The position numbers and the translations under genes are program-made. A stretch of DNA of 64,000 nt, from contig NZ_JACCCV010000002.1 in NCBI RefSeq assembly GCF_013410115.1, forward strand, positions 62,001 through 126,000, read 5' to 3'. The DNA is from Tunturiibacter gelidiferens (GTDB lineage: Bacteria; Acidobacteriota; Terriglobia; Terriglobales; Acidobacteriaceae). Below, piece after piece: positions 18,575 through 27,811 of this stretch. Under the pieces are notes generated by a model, which saw only the letters and a list, made by a program, of their open reading frames with translations, made no database searches and was not told the origin of the DNA. Within the stretch, counting starts at the first letter, position 1; every line of letters begins with the position of its first letter.

Positions 18575-18633
18575 CACATTGTGAAACCGACCTCACCTCA
18601 GCCCAAACCACAATGTGGCGCAGCGACTATACT
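18575..18633 (+). promoter_or_regulatory. htrA promoter region with two palindromic operator-like sites
   Basis: CACATTGTG (18575-18583) and its exact reverse complement CACAATGTG (18609-18617) are each near-palindromic (CAC-N3-GTG) and 34 nt apart centre to centre. A -10-like TATACT follows at 18628-18633, so the second site would overlap the -35 region. A regulator binding site is inferred. Confidence 0.5.
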
Positions 18634-18699
18634 TAAAGTTCATGCCGCGTACACACTCCGGCGCACCGCAACACACAACACCGAGGTCAAGACCTACTA

Positions 18700-20364
18700 A
18701 TGGACACACCGAAGAACACTTCCTCCACTCTGCTCGAGCGCATCCGCACACATCGCCTGACGACGACGTTCACCCTCCTTGCGACGCTGTCGGTCGGCAT
18801 ACTTGCCGGTTCCATTCTCACGCGCAATGTCAGCGGCAAAGAGCAGTCCGAGGTCAACTCCACCGACGCAAAACCTCTCGTCATTCCATCTCCAGTCGCG
18901 CTCTCCAATGGCTTTTCCCAGATCGTCAAACAAGTCGGCCCAGCCGTAGTCAACATCAATACGGAAGAGCTGCCAAAGCCGTCGGCCAACAGACGTGGCA
19001 AACGCGGCACGCAGAGAACACCCCAGCCAAACGACCCAAACGGTGACGACGACAGCCAGCAGTCCCCAGGCGACATGCAGGACTTCTTCAACCGCTTCTT
19101 CGGTGGGCAAGGTGGCGACGATAACGAAGGTGGCGCCGCCGGCGAACGCCGCGCGCTCGGCTCCGGCTTCATCGTCGATCCTCGCGGTTACATCATCACC
19201 AACAATCACGTCGTCGACAAAGCCGACAAGATCTACGTGAAGCTCTCCACCGACCCGGACGGCGGACCTGGTGATGAAGGCCGTCCCGCAACTGTAATCG
19301 GCGTCGACAAAGACACCGACATCGCCGTCATCAAGATCGACAGCAAAGAGCCCCTCCCCACCGTCAAGCTCGGCAACTCCGACGGCGCACAGGTCGGCGA
19401 CTGGGTCCTGGCCATCGGCAGCCCCTTCGCCCTTTCGAAGACGGTAACCGCAGGGATCATCTCCGCCAAAAACCGCAGCATCGACGAACCCAGCCCCAAC
19501 GGCGTCTCCCAAACCCAGTTCCAGCGCTTCATTCAGACCGACGCCGCCATCAATCCTGGTAACTCCGGCGGCCCGCTCGTCGATATGGCCGGTCAGGTAG
19601 TAGGCATGAACACCGCCATCTATACCCAATCCATGGGCTCCCAGGGCGTCGGATTCGCCATGCCCGCCAACATCATCGCAACTGTCTACAACATGCTCAT
19701 CGGACCGGAACATAAGGTCGTTCGCGGCTCCATCGGCATTCAGTTTCAGGTCGCGCAATCCTCTGCTGTCAACCGGGTGTATGGCTTCTCGAGCGGCGTC
19801 ATCGTCGGCGTTGTCACACCGAACGGTGGCGCTGCAAAGGCCGGCATTCAAGCAGGCGACGTCATCGTCTCGATCGATGGCCGCAACATCAAAGATGGCG
19901 ACGATCTGGTCAACGACATCTCAGCCCGTCATGTCGGCTCGACTGTCAAGCTCGGCTATCTCCGCGACGGCAAGCAAAGTAGCGCCAACGTAATCATCGG
20001 AGACCGAGCCAAGACATACGCAGATATCACCGGCCAGCCGGACGACACCTCCACCCCGCAGGAGTCTGACGCAGGAGAGGGCAAGCTCGGCATTACCGTC
20101 TCGGCAATCCCGGCCTCCATTTCAGCCAAGGTCGGGATCAAGGGTGGCGTCATCGTCACCACCGTTCGCCCCGGCTCCTTCGCAGACGAGATCGGCCTGG
20201 GCAAAGGCACGATCATCACAGCAATCAATCGCAAACCCGTAACAGATGAGGCCAGTTATCGAGCCATCGTCTCCAACCTGAAATCGAAGGATGACGTTGT
20301 CTTCGTCATTCAGTCTCCTACCCAGAAAAACCTTAACTCCTATGTGGGTGGCACACTCCCGTAG
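18700..20364 (+). CDS. degP: DegP/HtrA-type periplasmic serine protease
   Basis: 554 residues. An N-terminal membrane anchor or uncleaved signal covers about residues 21-40. The trypsin-like domain has an intact triad: His170 in TNNHVVDKA, Asp207 in DTDIAVIKI and Ser289 in NPGNSGGPLVD. An acidic, Asn/Gln-rich loop (about 105-145) precedes the protease core. Two PDZ domains follow, with signatures GGAAKAGIQAGDVIVSIDG and GSFADEIGLGKGTIITAINR. The role is degradation and chaperoning of misfolded envelope proteins. It lies behind its own promoter with paired palindromes and ends in a hairpin terminator, so it is a single-gene unit. Confidence 0.95.
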   Translation: MDTPKNTSSTLLERIRTHRLTTTFTLLATLSVGILAGSILTRNVSGKEQSEVNSTDAKPLVIPSPVALSNGFSQIVKQVGPAVVNINTEELPKPSANRRGKRGTQRTPQPNDPNGDDDSQQSPGDMQDFFNRFFGGQGGDDNEGGAAGERRALGSGFIVDPRGYIITNNHVVDKADKIYVKLSTDPDGGPGDEGRPATVIGVDKDTDIAVIKIDSKEPLPTVKLGNSDGAQVGDWVLAIGSPFALSKTVTAGIISAKNRSIDEPSPNGVSQTQFQRFIQTDAAINPGNSGGPLVDMAGQVVGMNTAIYTQSMGSQGVGFAMPANIIATVYNMLIGPEHKVVRGSIGIQFQVAQSSAVNRVYGFSSGVIVGVVTPNGGAAKAGIQAGDVIVSIDGRNIKDGDDLVNDISARHVGSTVKLGYLRDGKQSSANVIIGDRAKTYADITGQPDDTSTPQESDAGEGKLGITVSAIPASISAKVGIKGGVIVTTVRPGSFADEIGLGKGTIITAINRKPVTDEASYRAIVSNLKSKDDVVFVIQSPTQKNLNSYVGGTLP

Positions 20365-20385
20365 AGGCAGCCCAACCGAACCGAA

Positions 20386-20423
20386 GAAGGAGTGATCCTG
20401 ATCAATCTCAGCATCACTCCTTC
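20386..20423 (+). terminator. Hairpin terminator after degP
   Basis: GAAGGAGTGAT (20386-20396) pairs with ATCACTCCTTC (20413-20423) around a 16-nt loop, starting 22 nt past the stop codon; no strong T-tract. Confidence 0.65.
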
Positions 20424-20587
20424 CCCAAGCGTTCAACGGATTACTCAAACACCCAACCCAAAAGATGTATTCCCATTAGTCAACCTTTTTGTTGCAACGC
20501 ACGTTACTATCGGGATACTCTACTCTCAACATCAACGACAGTCTCGGTATCCATTGACCGATATTTATCCTAAGGTGATGTCTAACT

Positions 20588-21010
20588 ATGCAGTTTGTCA
20601 GATCACTTCTAACCTCGACGCTGCTTTTGGTAACCGCGATGCCATGCCTGGCATTGACTCACTCGCGTCGTGGTCCCACATCGCCCAGGGTGTCGAATAA
20701 GCACTCAAAATCCGCCGCAAAGCCAGCAGGACAGCGAACCATCGATGATGCGCGAGCGACCCAGATCCAGTCGTCGCTCATCAAGTCAGGCTATCTCTCC
20801 GGCGAGGCGTCAGGCCACTGGGACTCCGAGACCCAAGCGGCGATGCAGAAGTTTCAGGAAGATAACGGTTGGCAGACAAAGTTGATCCCCGACTCCAGAG
20901 CCATCATCAAGCTGGGGCTCGGCCCCGAGCAGGATTCCAAAATGAGCACCGGTACTTCCGCACTGGCCGCTCCCGCGGCATCCCCGGCCTCAAGTTTCCT
21001 GCAACGATAG
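20588..21010 (+). CDS. Peptidoglycan-binding-domain protein, exported
   Basis: 140 residues. The signal peptide is MQFVRSLLTSTLLLVTAMPCLA. A single PG_binding_1-type domain occupies about residues 53-105: RATQIQSSLIKSGYLSGEA, then GHWDSETQAAMQKFQEDNGW, a typical pattern of two helices carrying the conserved F-Q. The C-terminus is a short Ala/Ser-rich tail. It is likely periplasmic and cell-wall associated, with no catalytic domain attached. It has its own terminator and faces the flagellar region convergently. Confidence 0.85.
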   Translation: MQFVRSLLTSTLLLVTAMPCLALTHSRRGPTSPRVSNKHSKSAAKPAGQRTIDDARATQIQSSLIKSGYLSGEASGHWDSETQAAMQKFQEDNGWQTKLIPDSRAIIKLGLGPEQDSKMSTGTSALAAPAASPASSFLQR

Positions 21011-21027
21011 AAGCTTTTTTACGCAAG

Positions 21028-21054
21028 AAAGAGGGCCAGCCGGCCCTCTTTTCT
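21028..21054 (+). terminator. Rho-independent terminator after the peptidoglycan-binding gene
   Basis: AAAGAGGGCC-agcc-GGCCCTCTTT followed by T residues. The symmetric A/T flanks could also serve the minus-strand flagellar transcript ending at 21081. Confidence 0.85.
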
Positions 21055-21080
21055 CTTCAACAACCCTACATACTTCGTTG

Positions 21081-22088
21081 TTACTGGACCCTGATGGTAA
21101 AGACGTGATCTTTAACATCCTCGTGCGACACCGGCAAACTACCCGCTCTTCCCACCGTGCCGCTCTCTAGCCACATCCTTAACCAATAGTCCTGGTGAAG
21201 TCGAACCAAACGAGCTGCGACCGGCTGTTTCTGTTCTAGAATCGCGGTGATCCGTGCCGCCATCGAATCCCTATCTTCCGCTGTCTCCAACTTCGTCTCC
21301 ACTCCGTCACATGCAAGAAGCTTGCTTCGAGCGGCCTCAAACGGAGCCCCCTCCACAACTCCACTCTCAACCTTCAACTCCGTCATCTGTTCGATCGCCA
21401 GCGCGGAGGACGCATCCAGATTATCCATAAAGCCTATGTATAGAATTCGTGAGCCCGCCACCCTCAGCGGCAGCAGCCCGAATCTCTCAACGAATACTTT
21501 AGGCATCACCAGGGCCATCAACTCTGGAGAGAATCCCTCAGTCGTAAGCACAGGACATCCCCACTGCATGCTCAATCCGCGGGTGATCTGCTCCGCCTCC
21601 ACGCCACATTCACTCAACAACCATTCGCCAATCTTCCCAGTCCCGTTCTCTCGCTGTGCCGCCAACGCCTTCTGAAGTTGGGGGTGAGTAATCCATCCCT
21701 GAGCCAGCATCAGCAGGCCAAGAGGAACTCTGTGCCGGTGCGGAGACAGAACCGCAGAAGTTCCCCCATCACCCAGTTCGCGACGCACTGCCGCGCGCAC
21801 CATCGCCAGCACACAACGTCCGCTGCACCCCCATTGCCCCTCGAAGATCGGTCTGCGCCGATTTCTCCAGGGCATCGTCCAACCGCTTTCACACTCGGAG
21901 TTCCCGCACACCCTCCGCTGCGAGGACTTCCCGACAGCAGCCGGAAGACCATACCCCTGAAGCCCCGCAAGCTCGTGCGACGGCCTGTACTCATCCTCCT
22001 GCCAGGCCACTCCATTCCCTACCCTCAAGGCACTCGGCATCAGTGCGCTTACCTTCATCGCTCCCGTCTTCTTCGTTAGAAAAGGCAT
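21081..22088 (-). CDS. MshEN (GspE N-terminal)-domain protein with Cys pairs, last gene of the flagellar run
   Basis: 335 residues. The central part (about residues 120-255) resembles the N-terminal domain of type II/IV secretion ATPases: PLGLLMLAQGWITHPQLQKAL, then LSMQWGCPVLTTEGF and RFGLLPLRVAGSRILYIGF. In MshE this domain binds c-di-GMP. No ATPase domain follows. Before it, a Cys-rich stretch (C-x4-C in VCGNSEC and C-x3-C in CSGRC, about 60-92) could bind zinc. The gene overlaps the end of fliN by 13 nt and so belongs to the flagellar operon. A c-di-GMP-responsive flagellar role is inference; direct ligand residues were not verified. Confidence 0.75.
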   Translation of the reverse strand: MPFLTKKTGAMKVSALMPSALRVGNGVAWQEDEYRPSHELAGLQGYGLPAAVGKSSQRRVCGNSECESGWTMPWRNRRRPIFEGQWGCSGRCVLAMVRAAVRRELGDGGTSAVLSPHRHRVPLGLLMLAQGWITHPQLQKALAAQRENGTGKIGEWLLSECGVEAEQITRGLSMQWGCPVLTTEGFSPELMALVMPKVFVERFGLLPLRVAGSRILYIGFMDNLDASSALAIEQMTELKVESGVVEGAPFEAARSKLLACDGVETKLETAEDRDSMAARITAILEQKQPVAARLVRLHQDYWLRMWLESGTVGRAGSLPVSHEDVKDHVFTIRVQ

Positions 22089-22384
22089 CGAATGCTCTCC
22101 AGTCTCAGTTGCGGCGTCGCCACCTCGGTAATGCGCAGAGCGAAGTTGCCGCTGACAACCACCACCTCGCCCCGAGCCACAATCCTGTCACCCACTACGA
22201 GGTCCACCGGCTCGGACACATGACGGTCCAACTCCACCACATCCCCTGGTCCCAGCTCCAGCACCTCCCTCAACGACATATCGCGCGAACCGAACTGCAG
22301 CGTCGCATCCAGCTCGATGTCACTCAACAATCCCATCCCCGGCTCAACCCCAGCAACCTCACCAGAACCCATCACCTTCTCCAT
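22076..22384 (-). CDS. fliN: Flagellar C-ring protein FliN
   Basis: 102 residues, a compact SpoA domain: LSDIELDATLQFGSRDMSLREVLELGPGDVVELDR, then EPVDLVVGDRIVARGEVVVVSGNFALRITEV. This is the canonical FliN C-terminal fold that forms the base of the switch complex and docks the FliH-FliI export ATPase. It follows fliM by 14 nt and overlaps the next gene. A second SpoA protein is encoded at 30178. This copy is closer to standard FliN. Confidence 0.92.
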   Translation of the reverse strand: MEKVMGSGEVAGVEPGMGLLSDIELDATLQFGSRDMSLREVLELGPGDVVELDRHVSEPVDLVVGDRIVARGEVVVVSGNFALRITEVATPQLRLESIRCLF

Positions 22385-22398
22385 GTCCCCTTCCTTTC

Positions 22399-23412
22399 CT
22401 AGTTCACACTCATCGTCTCGACCGCGCTCTGAGTCTCCAGAGCACCAATCCCGCTATCGCTATCGATACCGCCCTCCAGCTGGGCTCCGCGATGCTCCCC
22501 AGTTCTTACCGGGTGCGCTCTCCCAAACTGCAAACCACCAACCCGTAACTCCGAGATAGAGTGTCTCGCTAACGGGAGACGCAAAACCATCCCCGGCTCC
22601 AGAGCCGCCAATTCACTCGCTTTAAGCCGCATCGACGGAAACTGCAACGCAGCGCCGAACTTTACCCCACCCACTAGCTCCCGCATCCTCGCCTGCGCCT
22701 CCTTCGATCGCCTCTTTGGCCGATCCCCCTCGGAGATTAAGCGCCGTAGAATCGCATTCAAGACAACCGCCGGCAGACATATGTTCATCGCCCCCTGAGC
22801 CTCAGGCATGCGCGCCTCGAAGCTTACGCACAGCGTCTTTTCTCCGGAGGTCAACATCCGGGCCACCGCCGCCTCTGACTCTCGCTTCTCAAAGACGAAC
22901 TCCAGCCCGACCGACTGCCAAGCCAGGTTCAGCTCCTGCACCGTCATCTGCACGACCGATGTCAGAATCGCGTCTTCAATATCCGTTAGCTCCCGCGCCG
23001 GCCACGCACGCCCTACCCCACCCAGCAGAACATCTACGATAGGCGATGCCAGCGCAAGCTCCAGCTCCAGCAACCCAACCGCTCCCAGTGGCTCAAGCCG
23101 AATCGAACAGATGTAGTTCGGAGAAGAGAGTCGCTCCAGAAATTCACTGAAAGGAAGCTGCTCCCCCGCAACCAGCTTCATCTTGAACGGAGTCCTCAAC
23201 CACGCCCCCAGGGTGTGCATCAGGTTCCTCGCAAACAGATCGTTCACCGAACTGATCGCTCGCATCTGATCGTTGCTGATCTGCCCCGCGCTGCTGAAGT
23301 CATACTGCTCCAGCGGCGCCTCGGTTTCGGCACCCTCCGGTTGCGTTGAAGCATTCGCCCCGGCTGCCGCGAACAGTGCATCGATATCTCCCTGCCCAAG
23401 CTGCTTTCCCAT
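22399..23412 (-). CDS. fliM: Flagellar motor switch protein FliM
   Basis: 337 residues, usual length. The N-terminal segment GQGDIDALFAAAG matches the CheY-P-binding EIDAL motif. The middle domain (about 55-230) has DFSSAGQISNDQMRAISSVNDLFARN and the GGxG-type VLLGGVGRAW. The C-terminal SpoA domain covers about 245-320. FliM forms the wall of the C-ring and switches rotation direction on CheY-P binding. The intact CheY motif implies that chemotaxis signalling exists elsewhere in the genome. It lies between fliA and fliN. Confidence 0.95.
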   Translation of the reverse strand: MGKQLGQGDIDALFAAAGANASTQPEGAETEAPLEQYDFSSAGQISNDQMRAISSVNDLFARNLMHTLGAWLRTPFKMKLVAGEQLPFSEFLERLSSPNYICSIRLEPLGAVGLLELELALASPIVDVLLGGVGRAWPARELTDIEDAILTSVVQMTVQELNLAWQSVGLEFVFEKRESEAAVARMLTSGEKTLCVSFEARMPEAQGAMNICLPAVVLNAILRRLISEGDRPKRRSKEAQARMRELVGGVKFGAALQFPSMRLKASELAALEPGMVLRLPLARHSISELRVGGLQFGRAHPVRTGEHRGAQLEGGIDSDSGIGALETQSAVETMSVN

Positions 23413-23461
23413 GCATTCCTTTCTTTGGTTAGAGATCTTTCACAACGACTCGATCAGAGCG

Positions 23462-24418
23462 TCAACGTGTTCCAGTCTTGCGCTTCGAAGCCTTGGCCTT
23501 CACAATCCCGGCAGAGTCCCCTGGCCGCAGACTCGCAAGCGACGCCCTCAATCTCACCACCGCCGAAGAGTGGATCTGCGAGACCCTCGACTCCACCACG
23601 CCCAACGTCAGTCCAATCTCTTTCATCGTCAGCTCTTCGTAGTAGTAAAGCGTCAACACCATGCGCTCCTTCTCCGGAAGCTCGTCGATCGCATCCGCAA
23701 GCCTCTGCTTCATCTCCCCCTTCAAGCAGCGAAACAGCGGATCGTCCTCAGGCGCACCAGGAACATAGGCGAGTTCCTCGTCACCGGAGTCCTCCGAGCG
23801 CTCCATGTGCAGGCTTCCAATCTCGAGCCCCTTCAGATCGCCCAGCAGCGCCTGATACTCCGCCAGCGTCAGCGCCATCTCCCGCGCAATCTCCTGCTCC
23901 GACGGCGCTCGTCCGACCCGCTGCGTCACCGCACGGATCGCCTCTTCGACGGCCCTGCCCTTCCGTCGCAGCTCCCTTGGGCTCCAGTCCAGGGTCCGCA
24001 ACGAGTCAAGAATCGCCCCGCGAATTCTGAACTGCGCATAGCTCTTGAACTGCACCTTCTTCTTGTGGTCAAACTTCGAGAAGGCATCGATCAACCCAAC
24101 GACACCGGCCGAGACCAGGTCGTCCAACTCCACATGCTGAGGCAGTCGTTCGTGGATGCGTCGTGCCAGGTAACGCACCGTCGGCAGATGCTCCATCAAA
24201 AGCAGGTCCCGCTCCGTGGCACTGCCATCCCCTGATGCTGCCAGTCCCTCTCCGGTAAACGGAGTGAATATCCCCGCCTCCGCAATACCCGTCACCTCGT
24301 CAAACCGTGCAGCCTCCAGCGACGTCCACTGCTCGCCCGTCAGCTTTCCCTTCGGCAACTTCTGCCCAACCTGTACCGGAATCGAACTCCCTGTGTTCAT
24401 ACTTCCTCCATTCCTCAT
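23462..24418 (-). CDS. fliA: Flagellar sigma factor sigma-28 (FliA)
   Basis: 318 residues. Region 2 is visible in DLVSAGVVGLIDAFSKFD and VQFKSYAQFRIRGAILDSLR. Region 3 is AIRAVTQRVGRAPSEQEIAREM. Region 4 is LPEKERMVLTLYYYEELTMKEIG with the helix-turn-helix ending in VESRVSQIHSSAVVRLR. It directs transcription of late flagellar genes. An N-terminal extension of about 60 residues precedes region 2. The ATG at 24418 has AAGGAG 9 nt upstream; an alternative ATG at 24400 also has a GGAGG. It sits directly after flhA, where many genomes have flhF and flhG between them. Confidence 0.95.
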   Translation of the reverse strand: MRNGGSMNTGSSIPVQVGQKLPKGKLTGEQWTSLEAARFDEVTGIAEAGIFTPFTGEGLAASGDGSATERDLLLMEHLPTVRYLARRIHERLPQHVELDDLVSAGVVGLIDAFSKFDHKKKVQFKSYAQFRIRGAILDSLRTLDWSPRELRRKGRAVEEAIRAVTQRVGRAPSEQEIAREMALTLAEYQALLGDLKGLEIGSLHMERSEDSGDEELAYVPGAPEDDPLFRCLKGEMKQRLADAIDELPEKERMVLTLYYYEELTMKEIGLTLGVVESRVSQIHSSAVVRLRASLASLRPGDSAGIVKAKASKRKTGTR

Positions 24419-24455
24419 CTGCCGCTACTCCTTACAGCCGTCCTACATACCGTCT

Positions 24456-26579
24456 CTACCCAACCGTGCCGATGCTCCGTACCCGAATCTCCGGAGGAAT
24501 CTCTCCTGGCGCCAGCACCGTCACCTTGGGCAGAAACGGCTCCAGCCAACGCCGCACGTGATATCGGGCTGGACTCGGACATAGAAGCACGGGGAGTGCC
24601 GAGGTCGAGGCTCCTCCGGTTAGGCGTTTCACAGATTCGACCAGCCGCTTCAAAAAGTCCGACCGCATCCCCGCTGGACGCGCACCATCCCCCAGCAGCA
24701 ACCCGGCTCCCTGGGGATCGAAGGTCTGCTGCAACTCGCTCTCCAGCTCCGGATCCAGCACCAGCACCTTCAAGCCGCCCTCGTTATCCAGCAGCGAATG
24801 CACCAGCCCTCTTCCCAAAGACTGCCGCACACTCTCCACCAGGTGCACCACGTTCTTCGACTGCTGCGCCGCCTCCACCAGAATCTCGAGGATCGCCCCC
24901 AGGTCGCGAATCGAAACCTGCTCTCGAAGCAGTTGTTGCAACACCCTCTGCACTTCGCCCAACGTCATCAGTTTCGGCACCAGCTCTTCCACCAGCTTCG
25001 GATGACTCTCGTTGAGGCTGTCGAGGAGACGCTTTACCTCCTGTCGACCCAGCAGCTCATGCGCATGTCGGCGAATCAACTCGCCAAGGTGCGTTCCAAT
25101 CACAGTCGTCTGGTCCACCACCGAGTAGCCGGCAGCCAAAGCCTGCTCTTCCAGACCCGGCTGAATCCACCGTGCCTGCACGCCAAACGCCGGCTCCTTC
25201 GTCTCCACACCAGGCAGCACCCGCGCCTTCGGATCCGAGTTCACAGCCAGCAACCAGTTCTGCTCCGTCTGCCACCGCGCAATCTCAATCCCGCGAAGAC
25301 TCACCACATACTCCCGAGGCTTCAGCCGCAGATTGTCCGTGATATGAATCGGCGGAACAATAAAACCAAGCTCAGTCGCCAGATGCCTCCGCAGCGCGCG
25401 AACGCGGTTGAGCATCTGCCCGCCCTGCTTCTCATCCACCATCGGGATCAGCTGGAATCCGATCTCCAGAGTCAGTTCATCCATCTTCAGCAACGAAGCG
25501 AGGTTCTCGCCCTTCGCCGCATCTCCCGCCTTCGCCTTATCCCCCTTCACATTCGCTTCAGCCGCCTCCTCCGCCAACAACAGAGAGGCGTCCTTTGCCG
25601 CAGGCAGTCGCCGCGCAATCAACCCAACCCCAACCGCAAGCAACACAAACGACAGCTTCGGCAGTCCAGGAATCAGAGCCAGTCCAAGCAGCACTCCACA
25701 AGCAATCCACAGCGTGTTGCGCCCCTTCAGAAGCTGCGTTCCCAACTCCTCATCGAGCGATCCCGCCGACGAAGCCCGCGTCAACACCATGCCGCCCGCA
25801 ATCGAGACGAGTAGACTGGGGATCATCGTCACCAGGCCATCGCCCACCGTCAGAATGGTGTAAGTCTTCACGGCCGTCGCGAGATCCGTACCATGCTGCA
25901 GCACACCAATCAGCAATCCAGCCACAATGTTGATCGCCGTAATCAAGATCGTCGCCAGCGAGTCCCGCTGGTTGAACTTCGCAGCACCGTCCATAGCGCC
26001 ATAGAACTCAGCTTCCCGCGCGATGGCCTGTCTCCGCTTCCTCGCCCCCTGCTCATCGATCAGACCCGCGTTCATATCCGCATCGATCGCCATCTGCTTA
26101 CCCGGCAGAGCATCCAGAGTGAACCGCGCCGTAACCTCCGCAGTTCTCACCGCACCGTGGCTCACCACAAGAAACTGAATCGCGATCAACGCAAGAAACA
26201 ACACCAGCCCGACCACATAATTCCCGCCCACCACAAACTGCCCAAACGCTTCAATTACTGCGCCGGCTGCGTGTGTTCCCTCTTGTCCATGCAGCAGGAT
26301 CCTGCGGCTCGAAGCTAGATTCAACGAGAGCCGAAACAGTGTCAGCAGCAAAAGCAACGTAGGAAACACGGAGAAGTCCACCGCTCTCCGTACCTGCACT
26401 GCTGTCAGAAACACAATCACCGAAGCCGTAATGGACGCGGCCAGCAAGATATCCAACACCACACTCGGCACTGGGATAATCATGACGAACACCATGCTGA
26501 TAGCAGCCACCGGCAGCATCAACGTCTGTAGCTTCGCCATCTGAAAGCCACTACTCTTCTTTATCGCTGCTTCACTCAC
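24456..26579 (-). CDS. flhA: Flagellar type III export gate protein FlhA
   Basis: 707 residues, normal length. Eight membrane segments lie in the first half (from LMLPVAAISMVFVMIIPVPSV). The FHIPEP-family signature region is RFTLDALPGKQMAIDADMNA, part of the cytoplasmic loop FCD between segments 4 and 5. The C-terminal cytosolic domain, which receives chaperone-substrate complexes, runs from about residue 360. FlhA forms the nonameric export gate ring and uses the proton motive force. Its start overlaps the end of flhB by 4 nt. Confidence 0.97.
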   Translation of the reverse strand: MSEAAIKKSSGFQMAKLQTLMLPVAAISMVFVMIIPVPSVVLDILLAASITASVIVFLTAVQVRRAVDFSVFPTLLLLLTLFRLSLNLASSRRILLHGQEGTHAAGAVIEAFGQFVVGGNYVVGLVLFLALIAIQFLVVSHGAVRTAEVTARFTLDALPGKQMAIDADMNAGLIDEQGARKRRQAIAREAEFYGAMDGAAKFNQRDSLATILITAINIVAGLLIGVLQHGTDLATAVKTYTILTVGDGLVTMIPSLLVSIAGGMVLTRASSAGSLDEELGTQLLKGRNTLWIACGVLLGLALIPGLPKLSFVLLAVGVGLIARRLPAAKDASLLLAEEAAEANVKGDKAKAGDAAKGENLASLLKMDELTLEIGFQLIPMVDEKQGGQMLNRVRALRRHLATELGFIVPPIHITDNLRLKPREYVVSLRGIEIARWQTEQNWLLAVNSDPKARVLPGVETKEPAFGVQARWIQPGLEEQALAAGYSVVDQTTVIGTHLGELIRRHAHELLGRQEVKRLLDSLNESHPKLVEELVPKLMTLGEVQRVLQQLLREQVSIRDLGAILEILVEAAQQSKNVVHLVESVRQSLGRGLVHSLLDNEGGLKVLVLDPELESELQQTFDPQGAGLLLGDGARPAGMRSDFLKRLVESVKRLTGGASTSALPVLLCPSPARYHVRRWLEPFLPKVTVLAPGEIPPEIRVRSIGTVG

Positions 26580-27757
26580 ATCCCACCTCCAAAGCCACGC
26601 ATTCCAACCATCCCAGTCGTACCCACATTGCCTCTCCCATCGAGCAGCCGTCCGGCAATCTGCGCCTTCTGCTCTCTCTCTTTCTCCTGGCGATCCTGGC
26701 GCACTCGTTCTTCAACCTTCTGCCGATACAGAAAGGCCAGAATTCCAGCTACCGCCGCATACAGATCGAATGGAATCGACTGCCCCGGTTCGACCATCTT
26801 GTATAAACTCCGCGCCAGCGGCGGATTCTCGATGATCGGAACCCCCGCCCATCGTGCCTCTTCGCGAATCTCCGCGGCCAGCAGATCACGCCCCTTGGCC
26901 AGTACCGTCGGAGCCGACATCGTCTCGAAGCTGAACTCCAGCGCCACCGCATAGTGCGTGGGATTGGTGATCACCACACTCGCCCGCGACATATCCGCCT
27001 TCACCTTGCGCTTACGCATCGCCCGCTGAATCTGCCGGATCTTCGCTCTGATCTGCGGATTGCCCATTGCATCGCGCACTTCTTCGCGCATCTCCTGCTT
27101 GCTCATCTTCAGCCGCTGATTCCAACTCCTCCACTCGATCGCGTAGTCCAGCGCGGACCACGCCAGCGTCACCCAGGCCGCATCGAGCGCCAATCCATAC
27201 GCTGCAGAAAAAGTCGCCGGCAGTCGCAGCAGACTCATCACTGGCATAGGAATCATCAACGCCTTCAGAGCTCCCCAACCCAACACGACCATGACCGAAG
27301 CCGGCACCAGCGACTTCACTAGTCTTGTCGCCGACCGTAAGCTGAACAGGTTTCCCAGATTCGTAACCGGATTCAACTTAGAAAACTTCAACTCCACCGC
27401 GCTCGGGTAGATCTGCACCCCACCGCTCTGCGCCACGCCAGACACCAGGGCCCCGGTAAAGCTTGCCGCCATCACCAACCCCACCGGCAGCAGCGACGGC
27501 ACCAGGATTCGTCGCACCGCAACATTGAAGAGCTGCTCTCCGTTCAACCCGCTCGCGTTCGTCGTAGCAGAGCGCAGGCTCTCCTGATACACCTTGCCCC
27601 AGCTAGCAACAAACCCATTCGACATCGCACCAAGCATCACCACGCCGCCCAGCATCGCCATCGCCGACAACAACTCACGGCTATGAACACTGTCGCCCTT
27701 CTCCTTCGCCTTCTTCTTTCGTAGTGGTGTAGCCTGCTCTGTACCCTTATCTGCCAT
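26576..27757 (-). CDS. flhB: Flagellar type III export switch protein FlhB
   Basis: 393 residues. Four membrane segments lie in the first 200 residues. The autocleavage motif Asn265-Pro-Thr-His268 is present in VVITNPTHYAVAL, so the substrate-specificity switch from hook to filament export should work. The C-terminal tail after about residue 360 is longer than usual, with charged residues followed by a Gly-rich end (MRGFGGGM). It works with FliK, encoded upstream at 33384. It lies 54 nt after fliR and overlaps flhA. Confidence 0.96.
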   Translation of the reverse strand: MADKGTEQATPLRKKKAKEKGDSVHSRELLSAMAMLGGVVMLGAMSNGFVASWGKVYQESLRSATTNASGLNGEQLFNVAVRRILVPSLLPVGLVMAASFTGALVSGVAQSGGVQIYPSAVELKFSKLNPVTNLGNLFSLRSATRLVKSLVPASVMVVLGWGALKALMIPMPVMSLLRLPATFSAAYGLALDAAWVTLAWSALDYAIEWRSWNQRLKMSKQEMREEVRDAMGNPQIRAKIRQIQRAMRKRKVKADMSRASVVITNPTHYAVALEFSFETMSAPTVLAKGRDLLAAEIREEARWAGVPIIENPPLARSLYKMVEPGQSIPFDLYAAVAGILAFLYRQKVEERVRQDRQEKEREQKAQIAGRLLDGRGNVGTTGMVGMRGFGGGM

Positions 27758-27811
27758 GAGGGTTCCCTCTCATGCAGTACGCCACTCTCTTCTCACTCAC
27801 CATCACGACGC

